From Burkholderia sp. (lineage in GTDB: Bacteria; Pseudomonadota; Gammaproteobacteria; Burkholderiales; Burkholderiaceae), in contig NZ_JAHACR010000252.1 of the NCBI RefSeq assembly GCF_018375725.1, positions 1-6,406 on the forward strand: a stretch of 6,406 bases of DNA, written 5' to 3'. Below, one piece after another: positions 1-6,348 of the stretch. The translations under genes and the position numbers were made by a program. Positions within the stretch are counted from its first letter, which is position 1, and each line of letters begins with the position of its first letter. The notes below the pieces were generated by a model, which saw only the letters and a list, made by a program, of their open reading frames with translations, had not been told where the DNA came from and made no database searches.

Positions 1-86
1 CCGGCGAGTACGTCGGCGGCCTGGGGCCAGTCGGTCAGCCCGGGGCCGACGAGGCCGATGCTTTCGATAAAGGCGCGGAGCTTCAT
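1..86 (-). CDS. Beta-ketoacyl synthase chain length factor, N-terminal fragment
   Basis: Only the first 28 codons are present; the gene runs off the left edge of the window. The peptide opens MKLRAFIESIGLVGPGL and continues to about ..DWPQAADVLA. The I-E-x-I-G-L-x-G-P-G-L opening is what I recognise from the 'ketoacyl-synt_2' proteins (Pfam PF13723) of aryl polyene clusters. Those are ketosynthase-like partners that heterodimerise with the true ketosynthase and are thought to set polyene chain length. The ATG lies 8 nt after the stop of the upstream ketosynthase, which fits co-translation of a KS/CLF pair. No clear Shine-Dalgarno is visible before it, again suggesting coupling. With so little sequence I cannot say whether an active-site Cys is missing, as expected for a CLF. 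The call rests on the N-terminal motif plus position. Confidence 0.72.
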   Translation of the reverse strand, partial: MKLRAFIESIGLVGPGLTDWPQAADVLA

Positions 87-94
87 GGCGGGGT

Positions 95-1303
95 TCAGCG
101 GCGCACGCCGTCTGCGCGGCCGAAGATCAGGCTGCAATTCGTGCCGCCGAAGCCGAACGAATTGCTGAGGACGGTGCGCACGCGCGCAGGGCGGCTCGTC
201 AGCACGTAGTCGAGCGCGAACGCGGGATCGACGTGCGTCGTGTTGATGCCGGCCGGCAACAGCTGATCACGCAACGCGAGCGCCGCGATCACGGCTTCGA
301 GCGCACCGGCCGCGCCCAGCGTATGGCCGGTCGCGCCTTTCGTCGAACTGCACGGCGTGCGGTCGAACAGTGCGCCGACCGCGCGGCTTTCCGCCGTGTC
401 GTTGCTCGGCGTCGCGGTGCCGTGCAGGTTGACGTAGTCGATCGCGCCCACGTCGAGGCCGGCCGATGCAAGTGCCTGCTCGATGGCGAGGCGCGCGCCG
501 AGGCCTTCCGGATGCGGCGACGACATGTGATGCGCGTCGCTCGATTCGCCGATGCCGAGCAGCAGGATCGCATCGTCGTCGAGCGTGCCGGGTTCGGGCG
601 CACGTTCGACGAGGGCGAAGGCTGCGGCCTCGCCGATCGAGATGCCGTCGCGCGCGACGTCGAACGGCCGGCACGGCCGGCGCGACAGCAGTTCGAGCGA
701 GTTGAAGCCGTACAGCGTCGTCAGGCACAGCGAATCGACGCCGCCGACGACCGCGGCGTCGATCAGTCCCGCTTCGATCATCCGGCGCGCGGAACCGAAG
801 ACCTTGGCGCCCGACGAGCACGCGGACGAGATCGCCATCGCCGGGCCGCGCAGCGCGAAATACGCGCGCACGAATGCAGCCGACGAGTACGGGTTGTGGG
901 TCTGCGCATAGCGGAAGTCCGCAGGCAGTGCGCCGCCGTGCGGATCGCGGTGCTGGTATGCGTGTTCGGTCTCGAGGATACCGGCGGTGCTGGTGCCGAC
1001 GAACACGCCGACGCGGTCCGCGCCGTAGCGCGATGCCGCAGCTGCGACGCGTTCTGCGAAACCGTCCTGCGTGAACCCGATCTGCGCGAGGCGATTGTTG
1101 CGGCACGCGAACGCGGCCAGGTCTGCGCGAACCGGCTGTGCATCCGCTCCCCGCACCTCGCCGATCCAGGTGTCGAGATCCGCGCGTTCGAAGTCGCATG
1201 GCGAGAGGCCGCCGCGCTGGCCGCGCAGTGCGGCCAGCGTCGCGTCGAGCCCGCGTCCGATGCAGCTGGTGGCGGTGAAGTGTGAGAGCAGGAGTGGTTT
1301 CAC
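95..1303 (-). CDS. Beta-ketoacyl-ACP synthase (KS) of an aryl polyene-type cluster
   Basis: A condensing enzyme of the FabF/KAS II thiolase fold that elongates an ACP-bound chain by decarboxylative Claisen condensation with malonyl-ACP; it acts in the cytoplasm. From the GTG start it is 402 residues, the normal length for the family. The catalytic triad is complete: nucleophile Cys162 in SSACSSGA, His294 in NLHGTATPSND, and His327 in TKGATGHTLGAAG, with Lys322 just before it. The C-terminal GFGGTN loop is at 384-389. The opening PLLLSHFTATSCIGRG is the form I associate with aryl polyene ketosynthases, and a putative chain length factor follows after 8 nt. Start choice: GTG at 1303 places Lys-Pro-Leu-Leu-Leu at the N-terminus, where family members usually begin. 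An in-frame ATG at 1342 would add 13 Arg/Asp-rich residues that look non-native. Neither start has a good Shine-Dalgarno. It follows the deacetylase by 73 nt. Confidence 0.93.
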   Translation of the reverse strand: MKPLLLSHFTATSCIGRGLDATLAALRGQRGGLSPCDFERADLDTWIGEVRGADAQPVRADLAAFACRNNRLAQIGFTQDGFAERVAAAASRYGADRVGVFVGTSTAGILETEHAYQHRDPHGGALPADFRYAQTHNPYSSAAFVRAYFALRGPAMAISSACSSGAKVFGSARRMIEAGLIDAAVVGGVDSLCLTTLYGFNSLELLSRRPCRPFDVARDGISIGEAAAFALVERAPEPGTLDDDAILLLGIGESSDAHHMSSPHPEGLGARLAIEQALASAGLDVGAIDYVNLHGTATPSNDTAESRAVGALFDRTPCSSTKGATGHTLGAAGALEAVIAALALRDQLLPAGINTTHVDPAFALDYVLTSRPARVRTVLSNSFGFGGTNCSLIFGRADGVRR

Positions 1304-1366
1304 GAGGGTCGAATCCGGTTGCCGATCCGGGCGCCGCCGCATGGCGGAAAAGCGCGTCGGAAGCAG

Positions 1367-1382
1367 TCAAATTTTATCAAAT
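1367..1382 (-). promoter_or_regulatory. AT-rich direct-repeat element with possible extended -10
   Basis: Read on the minus strand this is ATTTGATAAAATTTGA. It is a direct repeat of ATTTGA (1382-1377 and 1372-1367) spaced by exactly 10 bp, in an otherwise very GC-rich region. It overlaps the deacetylase stop codon. Within it TGATAAAAT (1379-1371) matches an extended -10 (TGn plus TAAAAT, five of six bases of TATAAT). I see no -35 hexamer at 16-18 bp upstream. If it works as a promoter, transcription would start near 1364 and give a leader of roughly 60 nt before the ketosynthase GTG. This is speculative; relaxed composition around a stop codon could also explain it. Confidence 0.22.
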
Positions 1383-2249
1383 GGCGCCCGGCGGACCGGC
1401 CGGCTGCGGCGGCTCGGGCGCGAGCGCCGCGCGCAGCGTCGTCCAGTGCAGTTGCGCGTCGGCGGCGGCGCGCAGCACGGCCGGCAGGACATCGAGCACG
1501 ACCGGCTGCCCGCTGGCGTCGCGCGCGGCATGGCCGTCGTGGACGAGCAGGATGTCGCGTGGCGCGAGGCCGCGCAGCAGGCGGCGCGTCACCTCGCCGG
1601 CATCGCGTGTACGCGTGTCGAAGCCGCGCCGTGTCCAGCTCGCGAGCTGCAGGCCAAGCGCGCACAGTACTGGCTCGAGAAACGGATTGCGCAGGCCCGC
1701 GGGCGCGCGGAAGAACAGCGGCCGCGTGCCGCTGAGTTCGGTCAGGATGTGCTGGGCCGCTTCGATCTCGCGCCGCAATGCGCCGGGCCCCGACAGCGAG
1801 AAATGGTGACGGTGACGCAGGCTGTGGTTCTCGACCGCATGGCCGCGCGCGACGATCGCCTCGATCCACTGCGGATACCGGCGAGCGCGCTCGCCGATGC
1901 AGAAGAACGTCGCACGCGCGTCATGGCGATCGAGCAGATCGAGCACGCGTGGCGTGACGTCGGGATCCGGTCCGTCGTCGATGGTCAGCGCGATCCGGCG
2001 CCCCGCATCGTCCGGCAGGCGGATCCAGTTCGGGCCGAGCAGCGTGCTTGTCGGCCAGAGACCCGCCGCCGTCAGCACGAGATGCGAGCCGATCACGCTG
2101 CCGGCCGCCCAGGGCCAGACCGCCGGTTGCGCGGCGACGGCCGCGACCGCACCCGCGTGCAGTGCGATCGTGCCGGCGATCAGCGGCGTCGGTGTCCAGC
2201 GGCGTGCATCGCCGGGCGCGCCGGGCGAAAGCGGGGATGGCGCGTTCAT
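1377..2249 (-). CDS. Membrane-anchored polysaccharide deacetylase (NodB/CE4 family)
   Basis: A 290-residue metal-dependent deacetylase that should remove N- or O-acetyl groups from a sugar. An N-terminal tail of about 20 residues is followed by two hydrophobic segments (about 21-41 and 45-65). The NodB homology domain then runs from about 85 to 270. Its motifs are visible in order: TIDDGPDP with catalytic base Asp91 and metal ligand Asp92; HSLRH with metal ligands His142 and His146; RAPAG at 181-185 (canonically RPPYG); SWTRRGFDT around Trp205; and LLVHDG with His237. All key polar residues are retained, so it looks active. The start is well fixed: ATG at 2249 overlaps the exporter stop as ATGA and has GGAGG six bases upstream. 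The gene sits between exporter and ketosynthase, so an amino-sugar head group of the polyene lipid is the likely substrate; this is inference. The C-terminal tail (276-290) is Pro/Ala-rich and probably disordered. Confidence 0.9.
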   Translation of the reverse strand: MNAPSPLSPGAPGDARRWTPTPLIAGTIALHAGAVAAVAAQPAVWPWAAGSVIGSHLVLTAAGLWPTSTLLGPNWIRLPDDAGRRIALTIDDGPDPDVTPRVLDLLDRHDARATFFCIGERARRYPQWIEAIVARGHAVENHSLRHRHHFSLSGPGALRREIEAAQHILTELSGTRPLFFRAPAGLRNPFLEPVLCALGLQLASWTRRGFDTRTRDAGEVTRRLLRGLAPRDILLVHDGHAARDASGQPVVLDVLPAVLRAAADAQLHWTTLRAALAPEPPQPAGPPGAI

Positions 2250-4738
2250 GCGCGGCCTCCGTGACGGTGAGCGGCCTGGGCGATGGACGCGCTGCGCCCG
2301 GCCCGGGGCGCGAGGATTGCGGCGAACGCGAGCGCCAGCATCGCGCCGGGGCCGACGGTGAGGCCGAAGGTTTCGAGGAGCGGCACGCGCGACAGCGCGA
2401 GCAGGCCGAAGCCCGCGACCGTCGCCAGATTGGCGATCAGGAGCGAGACGAGCGTGTGCGGCGTGACGGGCTGCGCATCGTCGCGCTTGCAGAAGAACAG
2501 CGCGTAGTTCGAGCCGACCGCGACGATCAGCAGCATCCCGACGAGGTGCAGGATCGTCAGCGGGACGCCGGCGAGCGCGAAGCCCGCCGCCACGACCAGC
2601 ACGGCTGCGACGAGCGGGGCGAGCGCGCGCGCGGCGCGCTGCGGTGAGCGCAACGCGATCAGCAGCAGCACCGCAATTGCGGCGAATCCGGCGAGCGACA
2701 GGCGGATGTCCTCGTGCACGTAGTTGACGTAGAGCCGGTCGGCCTCGGCCTTCATGTCGACGAACAGCGCATCGGGCACGCCTGCGCGGGCGAAGGCGTG
2801 CCGGATCGGCGTCGCGTCGAGGCTCGGCGCATCGGGCGCGGCGGCGGCAGCCGTTGCGGCGTCCGGCGCGCGCAGCGGCAGCATCGCGCTCCAGCGTCCC
2901 GCGCGCTCGCTCAGCAACGCATCGACGGCGAGCGCCATCGACGTGCCGCGCAAGTCCGCCCGCGTCAGCAGCGGCTGCCCGCGTGCGGCGTCGACATCGG
3001 CGATGAAGGGCGCGAACAGTTCCGGCTTCACGCTGATCGGCTGGTTCGCGACGGCGGCACGCATCCGCGTCGCGAGCACGTCCGCCGGCGGCAGGCTCGC
3101 GAGGCGCGCGCGCTGGGCGGCGTCGCTCGGCAGGTAGCGGGCGGGACTTTCGAAACCGGAGAGCACGCCGCGCTCGACAAGCGGCTGCAATTGCGCGGCA
3201 ACCTTTTCTGCGCCTTCGAGCGCGGCCTGCTCGCTGGCGGCCGGGATCACGATCAGATAGCGCACGTCGGGCGCGCCGGCATCGGCGCGCAGGCGCGCGT
3301 CGAGCGCTTGGCTCTTTGCCGGCACCGGACTCAGCGCGGCAAGCTCGCGGCTCCACAGGCCGTCGCGGTGCCACGCGAGCGTCGCGACGGCGGCGAGCAC
3401 CAGCACTGCGAGCGGCCAGCGCAGCCGCGGCGCGGCATGCAGGGCGCGCGCGAGCGCCGCGCCGAGCCGCGAGACGTCGCGGATCGCAACGTGATCGCCG
3501 CGCAGATGCGGCAGCACGAAGCGCGTGACGAGCGCCGCCGTCGTCAGACCGGCGATCGAATACAGCCCGAGCTGCACGAGACCCGGAAAGCCGGAGAAGA
3601 GCATCGACGCGAAGCCGCACACCGATGTCAGCACGCCGAGCCGGATCGTCGGCCAGTACGCGGCGACCCACGCGCGAAGGGCGTCTGCCGCACGCGTGGC
3701 AGGGCGCGAGCCGGCCGGCGCCGATTGCACGAACAGGTAGATCGAATAGTCGACGGCTTCGCCGATCAGCGTCGTGCCGAAGCCGAGCGTCAGGCCGTGC
3801 ACGGTGCCGAACGCGACGCTCACCGCCGCGATGCCCGCCGCGACGCCCGACAGCACCGGCAGCAGGCCGAGCGCGAGGGTGCGCGGCGACCGGTACAGCG
3901 TCAGCAGCAGCGCGACAACCAGCACGAGGCTCAGTGTCGACAGCCGTTCGACGTCATGCCTGATCGCGTCGCGCGTATCGACGGAGAACACACCGGGACC
4001 GGTCATCGACAGCGTGCACGACGACGCATTCGGCACCGCATGCGCCGCGGCATCGAACGCGCGGCGCAGCGTGTCGATCGCACGCGCCTGCGCGTCGGTG
4101 TCGGAGCCGGCGGCGGCTGTCTGCGCGACCAGCACCGCACGCTTGCCGTCGCGCGACGCCCAGACGCCGTCGCGGCTCGCCGGCTGCGCGGCGCTGTCGA
4201 GCTGGCCGACCAGCGCGGCGATTTCGCCGGTCGGATCGCGCGGCAGCAGCGCCTTCGTGACGAGGCCCGCCGATGCGCTCAGCATATCGAGGCTGTCGCC
4301 GAGCGCCCGGTGCAGTCCGTCGACGGAAAAACGTTGCGGCGTGACCGCCGGGCTCAGCACGTAGCGATGGTCGAGCATGAACTGCTGGTCGCGCACCGCA
4401 TTGACCGCCTCGCCGTTGTTGACTGCCGCGAACTGCGGATCGGCGCGCAGCGTGGCCGCGATACGGCGCGACAGTGCCGAGCGCGTCGCGGTATCGCCGC
4501 CATCGATCCCGACGAGGATCAGCCGCGAGACGAGGCCGTCCTGCAGCTGATCGACGAGCACGCGCTGCCCGGTGCTCGGCGCATGCGGCAGGAAGGCGGA
4601 CAGGTCGGCGGTGAAGTTCGCCCGGCCGATCGCGACCCCGCATGCGAGCAGGAACAGCAGCCAGACGAGTACCGCGCGCCGTTCGAGCGCGCGGATGCCG
4701 CGTTGCGCGAGGGAGGCGTGGCGGGTCCGGTCGTCCAT
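2246..4738 (-). CDS. MMPL/RND-family lipid exporter
   Basis: An 830-residue inner-membrane transporter with the two-fold MMPL layout. TM1 is near 22-39, followed by a large periplasmic domain (about 40-265). A TM bundle follows (about 266-282, 286-312, 319-338, 365-385, 388-410), then TM7 (about 441-456), a second periplasmic domain (about 457-677) and a second bundle (about 678-810). The first half carries GEAVDYSIYLF with Asp330-Tyr331, matching the proton-relay Asp-Tyr pair of MmpL proteins. The equivalent second-half motif reads VGSNYALFF, with Asn744-Tyr745. In aryl polyene clusters such proteins are thought to move the finished lipid out of the inner membrane using the proton gradient. 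The ATG shares one base with the LolA-like gene's TAA (TAATG), and its TGA overlaps the deacetylase start. There is no separate Shine-Dalgarno, so coupling is likely. An Ala-rich linker lies at about 627-645 in the second periplasmic domain. Substrate is inferred from context. Confidence 0.92.
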   Translation of the reverse strand: MDDRTRHASLAQRGIRALERRAVLVWLLFLLACGVAIGRANFTADLSAFLPHAPSTGQRVLVDQLQDGLVSRLILVGIDGGDTATRSALSRRIAATLRADPQFAAVNNGEAVNAVRDQQFMLDHRYVLSPAVTPQRFSVDGLHRALGDSLDMLSASAGLVTKALLPRDPTGEIAALVGQLDSAAQPASRDGVWASRDGKRAVLVAQTAAAGSDTDAQARAIDTLRRAFDAAAHAVPNASSCTLSMTGPGVFSVDTRDAIRHDVERLSTLSLVLVVALLLTLYRSPRTLALGLLPVLSGVAAGIAAVSVAFGTVHGLTLGFGTTLIGEAVDYSIYLFVQSAPAGSRPATRAADALRAWVAAYWPTIRLGVLTSVCGFASMLFSGFPGLVQLGLYSIAGLTTAALVTRFVLPHLRGDHVAIRDVSRLGAALARALHAAPRLRWPLAVLVLAAVATLAWHRDGLWSRELAALSPVPAKSQALDARLRADAGAPDVRYLIVIPAASEQAALEGAEKVAAQLQPLVERGVLSGFESPARYLPSDAAQRARLASLPPADVLATRMRAAVANQPISVKPELFAPFIADVDAARGQPLLTRADLRGTSMALAVDALLSERAGRWSAMLPLRAPDAATAAAAAPDAPSLDATPIRHAFARAGVPDALFVDMKAEADRLYVNYVHEDIRLSLAGFAAIAVLLLIALRSPQRAARALAPLVAAVLVVAAGFALAGVPLTILHLVGMLLIVAVGSNYALFFCKRDDAQPVTPHTLVSLLIANLATVAGFGLLALSRVPLLETFGLTVGPGAMLALAFAAILAPRAGRSASIAQAAHRHGGRA
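2256..2260 (-). promoter_or_regulatory. Shine-Dalgarno of the deacetylase gene
   Basis: GGAGG on the minus strand, six bases before the ATG at 2249. It lies inside the last codons of the exporter gene. It is the clearest ribosome binding site in the window and settles the deacetylase start, excluding a longer N-terminal reading that would overlap the exporter in another frame. Confidence 0.75.
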
Positions 4739-5367
4739 TACTGCGCGGGAACGGGTTGCAGCCGCATCAGCGAATGATCGCCTTCGGCCTGGCGGATCGC
4801 GACGCTACGCAGCGCGTCGCGCGTGCCGTCGAGCGTGATCGTGCTGACGACTTTCAGCATCCGCGAATCGAGCGGCGTGAGCGTCAGCGTCCAGTCGTCG
4901 CCGCGCCCGGCGAGCGCGACCTTGTACACCTGTTCGAGCGCGTAGCGATTGCCCGAGAGCGTCGCGCGGATGCTGTCGATGAACGCGCCCAGTTCAGGAT
5001 AGCGGGCGAGCGGGAGCGTGTATTTGTGGCTGTTGCGCTCGACGGTGAGCATGTCGCCATCGACGACAAGATGTTCCGGCTTCGGCTTGAGCGTGTGCTT
5101 CTCGAGATGATCGGGCGCGACGAACACCAGTTCGCCCGACGACTCGACCGGCTGCGCGGCGATCGACAGATATTTCGTTTCGACGAACGTGGCGCGCCCG
5201 GATTTGTGTTGTGCGAGCGTGGACATCAGCCGGTCGAGGCTCCACGGTACGCCCGCGTCGGCGGCGCGAGCCGGCGCGGCGCCGAGTGCGGCCAGCGCGA
5301 CCGTGGCGACGGCAAATGCGCGGGCGGCCCAGCGGCCCGCGCGCGAGTGGCGGCATAAAGCAGTCAT
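4738..5367 (-). CDS. LolA-like periplasmic outer-membrane lipid carrier
   Basis: A 209-residue secreted protein. Residues 1-35 form a Sec signal peptide: Arg-rich n-region (RHSRAGRWAAR), Ala/Val/Leu core (about 17-31), and APARA before a probable cut at Ala35/Ala36. No lipobox is present, so the mature protein should be soluble. The mature part matches the LolA-like family found with MMPL exporters: FVETKYLSIAAQPVESSGEL (61-80), then VFVAPDHLEKHTLKP, which is the repetitive beta-strand pattern of the half-barrel fold that shields a lipid. True LolA carries lipoprotein lipids across the periplasm; this paralogue most likely carries the polyene lipid. The start is ATG at 5367, with GAGGGA ten bases upstream and a 3-nt gap after the acyltransferase stop. 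Its TAA overlaps the exporter ATG by one base, a strong hint that the two proteins work together. Confidence 0.9.
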   Translation of the reverse strand: MTALCRHSRAGRWAARAFAVATVALAALGAAPARAADAGVPWSLDRLMSTLAQHKSGRATFVETKYLSIAAQPVESSGELVFVAPDHLEKHTLKPKPEHLVVDGDMLTVERNSHKYTLPLARYPELGAFIDSIRATLSGNRYALEQVYKVALAGRGDDWTLTLTPLDSRMLKVVSTITLDGTRDALRSVAIRQAEGDHSLMRLQPVPAQ

Positions 5368-5370
5368 GCG

Positions 5371-6348
5371 TCAGAGATCCCTCGTGGCGGGCCGGTCGGC
5401 GTGCGCGGGCGCGTCGGCGTGATCGTGACGCGCGCCGGCCGCGTTGCCGCCCTGCCAGAAATCGAAGTAATTGAACCAGTTGTACGGCGCCGCGCGGCAA
5501 TGCTTGTCGAGCAGCGAGACGTAGCGCGACAGCGCCGCGTCGATCGCGGCCGCGCGCGCGTCGCGCCGAACCTCGGTGAAATCGGCGAGCGTCTCGAAGT
5601 GCACGTCGTAGCGATTGCCGCCGCGATAGAGGCCGGTCATGAAGATCACCGGACGCTTCAGCATCGCGGCCATGTACAGCGGACCGAGCGGGAACGCGGC
5701 CGGCTCGCCGAGAAACGCGAGGCGTCGCGACGAGGCGGCCGTATCGTCCAGCAGCGTGCGGTCGGCAAGCATGCCGACCATGCAGTTGCTGTCGAGGCGC
5801 TCACGTACCTTCAGCATCGAATCGATCTGCCCGAGGCCGATCACTTCCGGTTTCGCACGGGGATTCACGGCAGCGAGCGTCGCGTTGATCCTGCGCGCGT
5901 TCTGCTCGTACATCGTGACCACGACGCGCAGGTCCGGCCTCGTGCGGCCGAGCGCGCGCACCACCTCGAAGCTGCCGAGATGCGCGCCGATCAGGAACGC
6001 GCCGCGCCCGCCGGCGAGCGCCGCCTCGACGAGCGCCTGGCCTTGCAGGCGGATGTCGAACAGGTCGAAGCGTTCGTTCATCAGGTAGATGCGGTCGTGG
6101 ATCGTCGCCGCGAACGTGTATACGTGGCGGTACACATCGCGCCAGCGCGCGGGGCGGCCCAGCACGCGGCGCAGATAGTCGCGCGACGCCGCGCAGGCGG
6201 CGGGCGAGAACAGCACGAAGTACGCGGCGATCAGATGCAGCACGACGCGGCCGGCCGGCCGGCCGAGGCGCAGTGAAATCCATGTCATCGCGCGCAGCAG
6301 CAGCGCGTTGCTGCGTTCCTGACGCCGGGCCCAGTCCGTGCGCTTCAT
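5371..6348 (-). CDS. LpxL/HtrB-like lysophospholipid acyltransferase
   Basis: A 325-residue inner-membrane acyltransferase of the LpxL/LpxM (HtrB) family (PF03279), which transfers an acyl chain from a thioester to a lipid hydroxyl. The start reads MKRTDWARRQERSN, close to the HW-x-ERSN opening I associate with polyene-cluster members. A hydrophobic segment lies at about 35-50. The catalytic H-x4-E motif is intact: His123 to Glu128 in GAHLGSFE. Other family marks are MLADRT (193-198), FLGEPAAFPLGP (212-223) and PYNWFNYFDFW (288-298). It probably acylates the lipid with the polyene or another fatty acid, but which chain it transfers cannot be read from sequence. The ATG overlaps the stop of the upstream gene as ATGA, and a carrier gene follows after 3 nt. 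Residues 301-325 form a His/Asp/Ala-rich tail beyond the core fold. Confidence 0.9.
   Translation of the reverse strand: MKRTDWARRQERSNALLLRAMTWISLRLGRPAGRVVLHLIAAYFVLFSPAACAASRDYLRRVLGRPARWRDVYRHVYTFAATIHDRIYLMNERFDLFDIRLQGQALVEAALAGGRGAFLIGAHLGSFEVVRALGRTRPDLRVVVTMYEQNARRINATLAAVNPRAKPEVIGLGQIDSMLKVRERLDSNCMVGMLADRTLLDDTAASSRRLAFLGEPAAFPLGPLYMAAMLKRPVIFMTGLYRGGNRYDVHFETLADFTEVRRDARAAAIDAALSRYVSLLDKHCRAAPYNWFNYFDFWQGGNAAGARHDHADAPAHADRPATRDL
5378..5383 (-). promoter_or_regulatory. Shine-Dalgarno of the LolA-like gene
   Basis: GAGGGA on the minus strand, ten bases before the ATG at 5367, embedded in the final codons of the acyltransferase gene. The spacing is slightly long but acceptable. 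It supports the chosen start, which also gives a complete signal peptide. Confidence 0.55.

Noticed and set aside
661..683. Repeated CGGCCGGC-like palindromic words
   Set aside because: They are coding sequence of the ketosynthase (Arg-Arg-Pro-Cys-Arg-Pro region); too short and composition-driven to be a regulatory hairpin.
233..1285. Plus-strand open frame of about 350 codons opposite the ketosynthase
   Set aside because: It is an antisense shadow; the minus strand here encodes a complete KS with its full catalytic triad.
1304..1376. Possible Rho-independent terminator between the deacetylase and ketosynthase
   Set aside because: There is a short T-containing stretch but no stable stem directly before it on the minus strand, so I do not call a terminator.
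1071..2264. Plus-strand open frame of about 397 codons opposite the KS and deacetylase
   Set aside because: It spans two genes and their junction, is Arg-rich without motifs, and is explained by GC-rich composition.
2250..3671. Upstream extension of the deacetylase frame to a 764-residue fusion-like protein
   Set aside because: The extension is an Arg-rich alternate-frame shadow of the exporter. The ATG at 2249 has a good Shine-Dalgarno and an ATGA overlap, so no fusion is needed.
2714..4777. Plus-strand open frame of about 687 codons antisense to the exporter
   Set aside because: It mirrors the minus-strand MMPL gene, is dominated by Arg/Ala/Gly/Gln/His, and shows no fold or motif. Long antisense frames are normal opposite GC-rich genes because stop codons are rare there.
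6249..6264. Four tandem GGCC units
   Set aside because: They lie within codons for Gly-Arg-Pro-Ala-Gly-Arg of the acyltransferase; short GC runs like this are expected at this composition.
5401..6276. Plus-strand open frame of about 291 codons opposite the acyltransferase
   Set aside because: Arg/Glu/His-rich shadow without recognisable domain; the minus strand holds an intact HX4E acyltransferase.
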